This document shows positions 43,608 to 52,537 of a stretch of 64,000 nt of DNA, in pieces. Below the pieces are notes generated by a model. It worked only from the letters and a program-made list of their open reading frames with translations, was not told the origin of the DNA and did not search any database. The stretch's first letter is position 1. Each line of letters starts with the position of its first letter. The stretch lies in the NCBI RefSeq assembly GCF_001717955.1, contig NZ_CP014168.1, positions 3,505,501 through 3,569,500 of the forward strand, in the 5' to 3' direction. Both the position numbers and the translations under genes were made by a program. The stretch is from Sphingomonas panacis. GTDB lineage: Bacteria; Pseudomonadota; Alphaproteobacteria; Sphingomonadales; Sphingomonadaceae.

Positions 43608-45358
43608 CTCGCCTGTTCCTGTCCGCAGAAGGGATCGACCGGGCTGACCCCTGTGAAGGGGGCGTCCCCCACCATCCGCCGGACGACCTCCACCTGCGCA
43701 TGTTCGAGCGCGTTGTAGGCGTTGATCGCGGCCCGAGCAGTAGGCGCATCGAACAGATAATAGGGCTGGCCGAACGAGATCAGCACCGTCGGAATCTCGC
43801 GCCAATATTGCGTCATTCCCTTGCGATGCCCCCCGTGCAGCTTCGGAAGGTCGAGGTAGATGTGATATGCCGCAGGCGTCGCTTCCTGCCCAACGAGGTA
43901 GAGTACCAGATCGGTGTCCTCCGGTGTCGGATGCTTACCCGGATCGTACATCCGCACCTCGAACCCGCGCGTTCGCAGTTCGGCCAGGAACGGTTCGAAA
44001 CTGCGCTCAAGTGCGCCGACGAAGAAGCTCCATCCTTCCTCTGCGATCACGACGACGCGACGGTGCACCGCGGGACCAATTGGGAACAGGCCGTCAATGT
44101 CCTTCGTGAGCGTGACACCCCGGCCTATCGCTTCCCGCGCTGTGGCCTGACTTTCAGGCGTGCGCAAAATCGTGGTCATCGCATCGAGCGGGCGAACGCG
44201 TTCCTCGACTGACTTGCGATGCAGGCCGAGCGCTGCCTTAAACGACAGAATACGTGTCACCGCCGCGTGTAACCGCTCTTCGGACAGCCGGCCTGCGCGC
44301 AGACCGCGCATCATTAGATCGATGTCTCGCGCCGGGTTGCGGCTGAACAGAAACATATCGCAGCCGTTCTCAATTACTGCGGGCACGGCGGCTTCGCGCT
44401 CCATCCAGCTCGTCAGGCCGCCCATACCGGTCGCGTCCGACACGATCAGCCCTTGGAAACCGAGTTCGCCGCGTAGCAAGTCTTCATTGAGAAGACGCGA
44501 AATCGTTGCGGGCATGAAGGCATCGCGACCCGCCAACGAGTCACGCTCACGGATATAGGCGGGCAGCGCGATATGCGCCGACATGATCGTCATCACGCCA
44601 TCGCCGATCAGCGTCCCGTAGATCTTGCCGAACAGCGCGCGCCACGCGTCCATGTGGAGCGGGTTGACGCTGGTGACGAGATGCTGGTCGCGCGAATCGA
44701 ATCCGTCTCCCGGCCAATGTTTGGCGCAGGCCGCCACGCCTTCCGCCTGAAGCGCGCGAACATAGGTGCGTGCCTGGGCGAGCACAGTCTCGCGATCCGA
44801 TCCGTAGGACCGCGTACCGACGATCGCGCTGCGGAACTCGGCGTTGACGTCGACCACTGGCGTGAACGACCAGTCGTAGCCGAGCGCGCGGCTTTCGCGC
44901 GCGACGATGCGGGCGATCCGTTCGCTCAGGTCCAGATCATCGCACGCCGCAAGGCCCATCTGGTTGGGAACCGCGGTCGCGAAGGGATAGCTGATCGTCC
45001 CGCCTTCGATATCGCCGCTCATCACCAGCGGCACGTCCGCACTTTCCAGCATCCGCCGCGCCGCGCGCCAGACCCCGTCGATCGGGCCGGTCGGAAAGCG
45101 GTGGATACCGCCCGGGCGCAGGGCGGTGATCGCATCGACAGTGTCGTCGTGTTCCCCCTCACAGGCAAACACGAACAACTGGGACACCTGATCCGCGATG
45201 CTCATCGCATCGCGTGTTGTTGCAACCCAGGCTTCACCGTCAGCATCGAGGGCAAGCGGCGACCGTCCGTGCATCCCGTTCATCGGCTTCGGAGCGTCGG
45301 CCTGGCCGCTGCTGTCCCTGTTTACATCGAACACCACGCGTTCCTCATCATCACGCAT
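43601..45358 (-). CDS. Cytosolic GH3 glycoside hydrolase (NagZ-like active-site motifs)
   Basis: A 585-residue protein without a signal peptide. It has a GH3 TIM barrel with KHWPGDG followed by DSRDQH (the Asp/His dyad of NagZ-type enzymes) and the nucleophile Asp in VSDATGMGG. A C-terminal domain follows. GH3 enzymes hydrolyse beta-glucosides, beta-xylosides or beta-N-acetylhexosaminides; the dyad favours NagZ-like chemistry. It lies between the TonB receptor (45 bases) and gentisate dioxygenase (overlap), so it may free an aromatic aglycone inside the cell. Confidence 0.88.
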   Translation of the reverse strand: MRDDEERVVFDVNRDSSGQADAPKPMNGMHGRSPLALDADGEAWVATTRDAMSIADQVSQLFVFACEGEHDDTVDAITALRPGGIHRFPTGPIDGVWRAARRMLESADVPLVMSGDIEGGTISYPFATAVPNQMGLAACDDLDLSERIARIVARESRALGYDWSFTPVVDVNAEFRSAIVGTRSYGSDRETVLAQARTYVRALQAEGVAACAKHWPGDGFDSRDQHLVTSVNPLHMDAWRALFGKIYGTLIGDGVMTIMSAHIALPAYIRERDSLAGRDAFMPATISRLLNEDLLRGELGFQGLIVSDATGMGGLTSWMEREAAVPAVIENGCDMFLFSRNPARDIDLMMRGLRAGRLSEERLHAAVTRILSFKAALGLHRKSVEERVRPLDAMTTILRTPESQATAREAIGRGVTLTKDIDGLFPIGPAVHRRVVVIAEEGWSFFVGALERSFEPFLAELRTRGFEVRMYDPGKHPTPEDTDLVLYLVGQEATPAAYHIYLDLPKLHGGHRKGMTQYWREIPTVLISFGQPYYLFDAPTARAAINAYNALEHAQVEVVRRMVGDAPFTGVSPVDPFCGQEQARW

Positions 45359-45403
45359 TCCTACGAAAGCGGATCGACACCACCGATGCCGATCCGAGAG
45401 GCG

Positions 45404-47827
45404 TCAGAATTTCACACCAAGGGTCGCGCCAGCGTAGCGACGAGAATCTTTGTTGTACGTGCCGACCAAGTCGAACGGACTGGCGGTCGTCGACAGCAAC
45501 GAATTGTGGCCGATGCTGGTCAGGTAGTTTTCATTGAACAGGTTCCGCACGAATAGCGTCAGGCTGTAGCGCTGATCGCTGGTCCGCACGCCGACACTGG
45601 CATCGACAATCGCATACGCTGGCTGGATGGTCAGCGGATCGAGCTCCGACGTAAAATATTGCGCGCTGGTATAGGCGAGCGAAGACTGCACGAAGGCGTC
45701 GAGTGCGCTGCTCAACTGGAAGTCCCATCGCGGCGCCACGCTGATGCGCCAGTCAGGACTGGCCTGGAGCGGCCGGTCGCGCAGGTTCTGCTGCGGTGTC
45801 GCACCTGCGGCGGATCTGTAGCAGACGTTGGTCGGTACGCCCGTGGCGATGACCGGAGCCGCCGCCTGCAACTGCAGCCCGCAGTTCAGCCCGTCGATGT
45901 TGATCCGCGACCGCGCGTAGGTCACGCCCATGTTGACCGACAGGTTTCGGCTCGGGCGAAGCGTGGCTTCTAGTTCGACACCCTGCGAGCGCGAACTCCC
46001 GGCGTTGGTCGTGACGAATTGGACGACGCCCGTCACGGGATCGGAGCGGTTCGCCTGAACCTGAAGATTGGTATAGTCCGAGCGGAAGAGCGCGACGGCG
46101 AAGCTCAGCGATCCATCGGCGGTCCGGCCCTTCGCGCCGATCTCATAGGCGTTGACGTGCTCGGGCTCGACAGCTGATTGGGCCGCCAGATTGCCGCCGA
46201 TCTCCATTTCGAAGCCGAGGCCCTTATAGCCGCGCGTGTAGGTGGCGTAGGTCTGCAGGTTGCGATTGAATTCGTACTGAAGGCCGGCCTTGCCCGTCAC
46301 AGCGGTATCGCTGGCCGAGAAGGAACCCGAGTTGGGCGGGTTGTTCGGGAAGACAGTGTCGCCGGGCTGGATCGGTGCGATCCGGGTGCCCGCGTTCGTG
46401 CCCTTCTCATGCTGCACCCGGACGCCCGCGATCGCCCGCAGCCCGCCGACGATCTTGAAGTCGGTCTGGCCGAAAACGGAGATGTTCTGCTGGTCCAGTG
46501 TGATGTCGCTCGCCGATGACTGATAGACGATGTTGCCCGGCGCGCAGGGCTGCCCGAGCGTTCCCGCAGTGCATCGCGCGCGGCGGCGGTCGAAGGGTCG
46601 GTTGATCGAACTGTTCAGATAGAAGACGCCGACGACATAATTGATGTCGCTGTTTCCCCGGTTGGCGAGGCGGACTTCCTGTGTGAACCCTTTGAGGTCG
46701 ACCCGACCATGATTCTGGTTCCACCACGAATAGGCCGCGTTGGCACCGACGAACAGCGGAACCGGTGCATTGATGCGGTCGATCGGCTGGTTCACGTCGA
46801 GATCGAACTTCTGATACGCGGTGATCGACGTGAGCGTCGCACTGCCGAGATCGAGATTGCCCGTCAGAGAATAGGTTTGCGATTTCGAGTTTGCATACGT
46901 GTTCGCGTCTTCGCTGATCGTGCGATTTTCGCGCGTCGCCTGGATCGGCCCGGCGAGCCGCTGGAGCAGCGGATTTGCGATGTTGATGAGCGTCGACGCG
47001 CAGCAATCGGCATCGGTCTTGCGATAATCGGCTGCAGCGACCAGGTTCAGCGTGTCGGTCGCGTCCCAATCCAACTTGCCGCGAACACCCCAGCTCTTCG
47101 AGCCGTTGACCCAGCTATTGGTGGCGATGTTCCGCGTGATCCCCCGGACGTCGCTGTAGAAACCGGTTACGCGCGCGCGCAAAGTGTCGCTGATCGGCCC
47201 CGATACCGTGCCGCGCGCCCGGTATTCGCCATGTTCTGCGACCGTTGCGTCGGCTTTCATCTGAAAGGTGTTGCTGGGCAGCGCGGTGGTGATGTTGATG
47301 ACACCCGCAGACGCATTCTTGCCGAACAACGTGCCCTGCGGCCCGCGCAGCACCTCCACTTGTTCGACGTCTGCAAGGTCAGAAAACCCCTGCGCCGCGC
47401 GGATCGCGACGACGCCGTCCGTCACGACCGAGACCGAGGATTCGACGCCCTGCCCGAACAGCGCCGTGCCAACTCCACGGATACGGAAACTGGTGTTGGT
47501 CGGATTGGCGCCCTGCTGGTAGCTAAGCGATGGCACCGCCAACACGAGCGAATTGGTGTCGCTGATCTGGCGTTGGGCGAGCCCCTCTGCGGTAACCGCA
47601 GTCACCGCCAGCGGCACGTCCTGAAGCCGCTCCGACCGGCGCTGTGCCGTAACCACGATATCCCCGATCGCGGGCTCGGCGATGTCGCCCTGCCCGGCAC
47701 TGTCGCCGAAAGTCTGATTGGATGCTGGCGTGGCCGGAGCGGTCTGCGCGAATGCGGACGTGGCGGACACGGCTAGGGCGAGAACCGAGCCGCCAACCAA
47801 GACGGCCGAAACGAAGCTGCGTGACAT
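45404..47827 (-). CDS. TonB-dependent outer-membrane receptor of the sulfatase/gentisate regulon
   Basis: An 807-residue protein with signal peptide (ending AFA), TonB-box-like IGDIVVTAQR near residue 53, a plug with LRGPQGTLFGKN, and a 22-strand-type barrel ending LGVKF. It is the first gene of the reverse operon and its promoter overlaps a LacI-type operator at 47876-47889. Repression by a sugar-type regulator suggests import of a glycoside, not iron. Confidence 0.92.
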   Translation of the reverse strand: MSRSFVSAVLVGGSVLALAVSATSAFAQTAPATPASNQTFGDSAGQGDIAEPAIGDIVVTAQRRSERLQDVPLAVTAVTAEGLAQRQISDTNSLVLAVPSLSYQQGANPTNTSFRIRGVGTALFGQGVESSVSVVTDGVVAIRAAQGFSDLADVEQVEVLRGPQGTLFGKNASAGVINITTALPSNTFQMKADATVAEHGEYRARGTVSGPISDTLRARVTGFYSDVRGITRNIATNSWVNGSKSWGVRGKLDWDATDTLNLVAAADYRKTDADCCASTLINIANPLLQRLAGPIQATRENRTISEDANTYANSKSQTYSLTGNLDLGSATLTSITAYQKFDLDVNQPIDRINAPVPLFVGANAAYSWWNQNHGRVDLKGFTQEVRLANRGNSDINYVVGVFYLNSSINRPFDRRRARCTAGTLGQPCAPGNIVYQSSASDITLDQQNISVFGQTDFKIVGGLRAIAGVRVQHEKGTNAGTRIAPIQPGDTVFPNNPPNSGSFSASDTAVTGKAGLQYEFNRNLQTYATYTRGYKGLGFEMEIGGNLAAQSAVEPEHVNAYEIGAKGRTADGSLSFAVALFRSDYTNLQVQANRSDPVTGVVQFVTTNAGSSRSQGVELEATLRPSRNLSVNMGVTYARSRINIDGLNCGLQLQAAAPVIATGVPTNVCYRSAAGATPQQNLRDRPLQASPDWRISVAPRWDFQLSSALDAFVQSSLAYTSAQYFTSELDPLTIQPAYAIVDASVGVRTSDQRYSLTLFVRNLFNENYLTSIGHNSLLSTTASPFDLVGTYNKDSRRYAGATLGVKF

Positions 47828-47875
47828 AGAAACCTCCCCTGTATCAGTTTACCGGACAATGATCCGGCACTGTTG

Positions 47876-47889
47876 ATTTAGCGCTAAAT
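47876..47889. promoter_or_regulatory. LacI-type operator O1 (perfect palindrome)
   Basis: ATTTAGCGCTAAAT, a perfect 14-base palindrome. On the reverse strand TTGACA (47910-47905) stands at -35 distance before it, so it overlaps the -10 region of the TonB receptor promoter. Binding there would block transcription of the six-gene reverse operon. Confidence 0.8.
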
Positions 47890-47920
47890 GAATCTGGCGC
47901 TCTCTGTCAACCGCCATTCC

Positions 47921-47934
47921 TTTTAGCGCTAATA
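47921..47934. promoter_or_regulatory. LacI-type operator O2
   Basis: TTTTAGCGCTAATA with the perfect core TTAGCGCTAA. It is centred 45 bases from O1 and 73 bases from O3, between the two divergent -35 elements. It may serve as an auxiliary site for cooperative binding or looping. Confidence 0.7.
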
Positions 47935-47994
47935 AATTTGGCTGACTCGTGGCCGGCAGGCATGCGCGATTGACACACGCGAAAGAACATTTAG

Positions 47995-48006
47995 TTTAGC
48001 GGTAAA
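47995..48006. promoter_or_regulatory. LacI-type operator O3
   Basis: TTTAGCGGTAAA, one mismatch from the consensus palindrome. It lies 10 bases before the MFS start codon and just after a candidate TTGACA (47970-47975), so it would cover the -10 region of the MFS/LacI promoter. Confidence 0.65.
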
Positions 48007-48016
48007 ACAAGAGGGG

Positions 48017-49372
48017 ATGTCGATCGTGACGGAATCGAACGTTGCGCGCGCGGGCGCGGCATGGCCACGCCCATTAGTCGCCTGGACTACCGCGATTCTG
48101 CTGATGATGGCCAATACACTCGCATTCGTGGATCGGCAGGCGCTGGCGTTACTCGTCCAGCCGATCAAAGCGGACCTCCACGTCAGCGATACAGGCATGA
48201 GTCTGCTCTATGGACTCAGTTTTACCCTGTTCTACGTCATCGTCGGAATTCCCGTCGCGCGGATCGCCGATCGCTCCAATCGACGCAACATCGTCGTCGG
48301 CGCGGTGTTTATATGGAGTGTCGCAACCGCCATCTGCGGAATCGCGCGCAGCTTCCCCGCCCTTTTCCTGGCGCGAGTCGGCGTCGGGGCTGGCGAGGGC
48401 GGACTGAGCCCTGCGGCCTATTCTATCCTCGCCGACACGTTTCCCAAGGACCGCCTGCCCGTTGCGCTCGGCATCTATCAGATGGGCATCTACGTCGGCG
48501 GCGCGCTCGCGCTCGTGCTCGGCGGATTGATCGCCACCCACGTCCCGCCCTCGGCGGTCGTCGCGCTGCCGGTGATCGGCGACGTGAAGGGATGGCAGTT
48601 GATCTTTCTGCTGCTCGGTATTCCCGGAATCCTCCTGTCGATCGTCCTGCTCGCGATCCGCGAACCGGTGCGTCAGGGTAGCACGGGGGAGACGACGATC
48701 GTCCCTCTGCCACGCTTCTTCGCGCAACTCCGGGGGCGGTGGCAGGCTTATACCGGCATCGGTGTCGGCTTCGCATTGATGATCTTGGTCGGCAACGCGA
48801 CCGGCGCGTGGATTCCAGCCTTTCTCGAGCGCAAGTTCGGCATGACGACGGGGCAGATCGGTGCGAGCTACGGCCCGCTCGTGCTGGTCTGCGGGGTGGC
48901 AGGGACGTTCGCTGGCGGCCTCTTCGCCGGGTTCCTCCGCCGCCGGGGTTTTCGCTACGCCAATCTCCAAGCGGCGCTGCTCGGCTTTTCCGCCCTCATT
49001 CCGGTCTCGGTCGCCTTCCCGCTGATGAGCACCGCGACATGGGCGTTGACGCTGATCGGGATGATGAACTTTTTCGCCGGGTTCAATTTCGGCGGCGGTT
49101 TGGCGGCGTTACAGGAGGTCACCCCGAACCGTATGCGCGCGCTCGTCTCGTCCGGATACATGCTGCTCGTCAACCTGATCGGCGCCGCCGGCGGACCGCT
49201 CGCCATCGCGCTGGTCACCGACTATTGGTTCGCCGACCCGGGAGAGCTGCCGCTCGCGATCGCAGCCGTATGCGCGATCGCGTCGCCGCTGGCGCTTTTG
49301 TTCCTGTTGCTGGGGTTGAAGGGCTATGCGGCGGCGCTGGCCACCCCCGATGCCGATCGCATGTCCATATAG
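48017..49372 (+). CDS. MFS transporter
   Basis: A 451-residue inner-membrane protein with 12 predicted segments. Between helices 2 and 3 it has the MFS signature GIPVARIADRSNRRNIV, and GVGAGEGGLSPAAYSIL resembles the spinster/hexuronate-type subfamilies. GAGGGG lies just before the ATG. It is divergent from the TonB operon and controlled by the same operators. It could carry the partly desulfated glycoside or aromatic acid into the cytosol, where the GH3 and gentisate enzymes act. Confidence 0.9.
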   Translation: MSIVTESNVARAGAAWPRPLVAWTTAILLMMANTLAFVDRQALALLVQPIKADLHVSDTGMSLLYGLSFTLFYVIVGIPVARIADRSNRRNIVVGAVFIWSVATAICGIARSFPALFLARVGVGAGEGGLSPAAYSILADTFPKDRLPVALGIYQMGIYVGGALALVLGGLIATHVPPSAVVALPVIGDVKGWQLIFLLLGIPGILLSIVLLAIREPVRQGSTGETTIVPLPRFFAQLRGRWQAYTGIGVGFALMILVGNATGAWIPAFLERKFGMTTGQIGASYGPLVLVCGVAGTFAGGLFAGFLRRRGFRYANLQAALLGFSALIPVSVAFPLMSTATWALTLIGMMNFFAGFNFGGGLAALQEVTPNRMRALVSSGYMLLVNLIGAAGGPLAIALVTDYWFADPGELPLAIAAVCAIASPLALLFLLLGLKGYAAALATPDADRMSI

Positions 49373-49411
49373 TCTGGCATTGCGGCGCAGTTTCCAGCAC
49401 ATGCGTGGGAC

Positions 49412-50464
49412 ATGACCAAGACCATGTCCCGCGCCACGCGCCGCGCCAGCCAATCGGTGACTATCCAGACCGTGGCGGAGCGCGCGGGCGTGTCGGCGAT
49501 GACCGTGTCGAACGTCCTCAACAACCGTCACAATGTGCGCGCCACGACGCGCGAGGCGGTCATCGCTGCGGCACGCGAACTTGGTTACATGCCGAACCTC
49601 GCCGCACGGTCGCTCGCCAGCGCCGCTACGATCCGGATCGGCCTGTTCTCGCGGAATCTCGACAGCGGCTTCCTGAGCTCGATTCTGAGCGGCGCGCTGG
49701 AGGAAACCAGCGAAAGCGGCGCGCAACTCGTCATGCGACGGTTCGAAGCACCGAAGCTGGACGAGTTGATCGCCTCCGCCGAAGCGCTGCGCGCCACGGG
49801 GATCGGCGCGATCATCTCCCCTCCACCCTATTGCGAACTCATCAGCGACCATTGCGCGCCCGGCGCGTTTCCGCTGCCGCTGGTCGCGATTTCGCCGGGC
49901 GACGAATTGCCGGGCATTCCCGGCGTGCGCATCGATGATCGCGCAGCCGCGCGCGAGATGACGGCCTATCTGATCTCGCTCGGCCATACCCGTATCGGCT
50001 TCATCCGCATCGGATCGCGGCTCCATGCGGACAAGACACGATACGAAGGCTATCGCGATGCCTTGACCAATGCGGGAATCATCGCACAGCCGGAGATGGT
50101 CGCGTCCGCCAACCTCACCTACGAGTCCGGGCTGGCGGCGGCGAACGAGTTACTGGCGATTTCGCCGCGCCCGACCGCGATCTTCGCCAGTAATGATGAG
50201 ATCGCCGCGGCGATCGTATCAGTTGCGCATCGTATGGGAATCGACATCCCCGGCCAGTTGTCTGTCGCAGGGTTTGACGACGGTCCACTCGCCCTTAAGA
50301 TCTGGCCAACCCTCACCACGATCCGGCAGCCCGTCACGCAGATTGCCGCGATGGCGGCGCGCCGGGCGATCGGCATCGTGACGAGCGGAGAGGTCGATCC
50401 ACAGGTCACTTATCTCGACCATCAACTGATCATTCGCGAGTCGACCGCACGTCCCGGGGAGTGA
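49412..50464 (+). CDS. LacI-family transcriptional repressor
   Basis: A 350-residue regulator. The N-terminal helix-turn-helix VTIQTVAERAGVSAMTVSNVLN (after a 14-residue leader) and hinge helix NLAARSLAS are followed by a sugar-binding-type effector domain. It sits 39 bases after the MFS gene. The palindromes at 47876, 47921, 47995 and 50527 have the LacI-family central CG and are its probable operators. The effector is expected to be a sugar or glycoside, perhaps the desulfated intermediate. Confidence 0.92.
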   Translation: MTKTMSRATRRASQSVTIQTVAERAGVSAMTVSNVLNNRHNVRATTREAVIAAARELGYMPNLAARSLASAATIRIGLFSRNLDSGFLSSILSGALEETSESGAQLVMRRFEAPKLDELIASAEALRATGIGAIISPPPYCELISDHCAPGAFPLPLVAISPGDELPGIPGVRIDDRAAAREMTAYLISLGHTRIGFIRIGSRLHADKTRYEGYRDALTNAGIIAQPEMVASANLTYESGLAAANELLAISPRPTAIFASNDEIAAAIVSVAHRMGIDIPGQLSVAGFDDGPLALKIWPTLTTIRQPVTQIAAMAARRAIGIVTSGEVDPQVTYLDHQLIIRESTARPGE

Positions 50465-50526
50465 CGCCACTTCATCCGGCGCCGTGCAGGCTGGCACACC
50501 TCGCGGTGAAGCGGTCGAACGGCTAA

Positions 50527-50540
50527 ATTTAGCGCTAATA
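50527..50540. promoter_or_regulatory. LacI-type operator O4 before the sulfatase operon
   Basis: ATTTAGCGCTAATA, sharing the TTAGCGCTAA core with O1 and O2. It lies 86 bases before the first sulfatase start, next to a TTGACA at 50549-50554 and overlapping a possible TAATAT -10. It links the forward sulfatase set to the LacI regulon. Confidence 0.72.
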
Positions 50541-50625
50541 TTTTTTCGTTGACACCGTCGGTCCGGGATCGGAAGGTGAGCCAAGCTGGCGAAGAACGGC
50601 ACAGCGTCAATCGTCGGGAGAGAGC

Positions 50626-52521
50626 ATGCGAAAGAGCCGGATATCGCGTCGTAGCGTGTTGCGCGCCGGCGGCGTCGCCGCTGCCGCATTGGTGAACCGC
50701 CCGGCGTTCGCGACCGGTCCGGGCGAGCGGCCCAACATCCTGTGGTTGGTCAGCGAGGACAACAATCCATTCATCGGCGCTTATGGTGACCGGTTGGCGC
50801 ACACGCCCACGATCGACGCACTCGCCAAGGCAGGGTTGCTCTATCGCAACGCGTTCAGCAACGCGCCGGTCTGTGCGCCGTCGCGCTTCGGCATATTGAC
50901 CGGCGTCTACCCGGAGGCGAACGCGCCCGCCAACCATATGCGGGCCAACGCGGCGCTGCCTGACGTCGTCAAGACCTATCCGGAGTTGCTGCGCGCTGCG
51001 GGCTATTACTGCACGAACAACGCTAAGACCGACTATAATTGCGACGTTGACCCGGACCGAATTTGGGACTCGAGTAGCCCGCAGGCGCATTGGAAGAACC
51101 GGCCGGCGGGCAAGCCGTTCATGGCCGTGTTCAATTTCATGACCACGCATGAATCGCGGCTGTTCGCGCCTACGGCGGGCCGCGTGAAGCCCAATGACAT
51201 CCGCCTGCCCGCATATCTGCCCGACACACCAGGCATCCGCCGCGATTACGCCAGCTATTACAATCTGATCGAAACGATGGACGGGCAGATCGGCGAAAAG
51301 CTCGCCGAACTAGACGCCGCCGGCCTCTCCGACGACACGATCGTTTTCTACTATTCAGACAACGGCGGGGTGCTACCCCGCAGCAAGCGCTATTGCTACG
51401 AGCAGGGCCTGCACTGCGCGATGGTGGTGCGCGTCCCGCCCAAATGGGCGCACCTGATGCCGCAGCGCGCCGGCAGCGAAGTCACCGCGCCGGTGTCGTT
51501 TATCGATCTCGCGCCGACCCTGTTGTCGATCGTCGGCCTACCGATCCCGGCGACGATGCAAGGCCGGCCGTTCCTGGGTCAAGGCACCATCCGGCCACAG
51601 CGCTACGCCTTCGGTATGCGCAACCGGATGGACGAGCGCTACGACATGGTCCGCACGGTCGGCGACGGGCGCTATCGGTATATCCGCAACTATCTGCCCT
51701 ATCTGCCAACGATCCAGAACCAGGCCTTTGAATGGTTGGCGACCGGATATCAGGATTGGGATGTGTTGCGGCGCGACGGCAAGTTGACGCCGGTCCAAAC
51801 TCGCCCGTTCGAGCCGCGGCCTTATGAGGAGTTCTACGACCTCACGGCCGATCCCGACCAGATCGACAACCGCATTGCCGCTCCGACACATACGCCACGC
51901 ATTCTCGCGATGCGCCGCGCGCTTGACGATCATATGCTTCAGATCGGCGACAATGGTTTCATGCCCGAAGGGATCGCGAGCGAAGGTTATCGCGCGAGCC
52001 GAATGCCAGGTGCCTATCCGCTGAAACGAATCATGGCCCTCGCCCAAGCGGCAGCGCGACGCGATCCGCGCAAGATCACGTTGCTGCGATCAGCGCTGGC
52101 CGATCGCGACGCGACGATACGCTGGTGGGGCGCGACTGGCCTGGCCATGCTTGGCGCGCGGGCGGCACCGGCGGCCGCGACGCTCGGCACGATGATGGCG
52201 AACGATCCGTCACCCCAGGTTCGTGTCGCCGCGGCGGAAGCCTTCGCGGCCGCGGGTCGCGCCGATGCGGCGGTCAGGGCGCTTGCAACGTTGCTGGCGC
52301 CGTCCAATGTGATGCCAGTCCGGCTTCAGACCGTGAATGTCCTGACCCGCCTCGGCCCGGCCGCCCGCGGCGCAATAGCGCCGCTTCGGGCGATGATGAA
52401 CGACGAGACCGATTATCTCCGCAACGCGTCGCAATATCTGATCGAGACGCTCGAGGATCGCTACGACCCGCACCGGCCGATCTTCGATATCGAACGCATG
52501 CGACGAAACCCGCCCCGCTAA
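50626..52521 (+). CDS. Tat-exported type I sulfatase with C-terminal HEAT-like repeats
   Basis: A 631-residue protein. A twin-arginine signal (SRRSVLRAGG, residues 8-17) precedes the sulfatase domain. The motif C-x-P-S-R has Cys83 (CAPSRFGILTG) and metal-site Asp45 is in SEDNNP. The DNGGVLPRSK segment replaces the usual DHG. The last 150 residues form Ala-rich helical repeats (about 485-605) like HEAT repeats, uncommon for sulfatases, which may mediate binding. It is the first gene of the forward sulfatase set. Confidence 0.9.
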   Translation: MRKSRISRRSVLRAGGVAAAALVNRPAFATGPGERPNILWLVSEDNNPFIGAYGDRLAHTPTIDALAKAGLLYRNAFSNAPVCAPSRFGILTGVYPEANAPANHMRANAALPDVVKTYPELLRAAGYYCTNNAKTDYNCDVDPDRIWDSSSPQAHWKNRPAGKPFMAVFNFMTTHESRLFAPTAGRVKPNDIRLPAYLPDTPGIRRDYASYYNLIETMDGQIGEKLAELDAAGLSDDTIVFYYSDNGGVLPRSKRYCYEQGLHCAMVVRVPPKWAHLMPQRAGSEVTAPVSFIDLAPTLLSIVGLPIPATMQGRPFLGQGTIRPQRYAFGMRNRMDERYDMVRTVGDGRYRYIRNYLPYLPTIQNQAFEWLATGYQDWDVLRRDGKLTPVQTRPFEPRPYEEFYDLTADPDQIDNRIAAPTHTPRILAMRRALDDHMLQIGDNGFMPEGIASEGYRASRMPGAYPLKRIMALAQAAARRDPRKITLLRSALADRDATIRWWGATGLAMLGARAAPAAATLGTMMANDPSPQVRVAAAEAFAAAGRADAAVRALATLLAPSNVMPVRLQTVNVLTRLGPAARGAIAPLRAMMNDETDYLRNASQYLIETLEDRYDPHRPIFDIERMRRNPPR

Positions 52522-52537
52522 TTCAGGAAGCCCATCC

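Noticed and set aside
45404..47827. Siderophore-type iron uptake for the TonB receptor
   Set aside because: Its promoter carries LacI-type operators and it heads a glycosidase and aromatic-degradation operon; no Fur-like box was seen.
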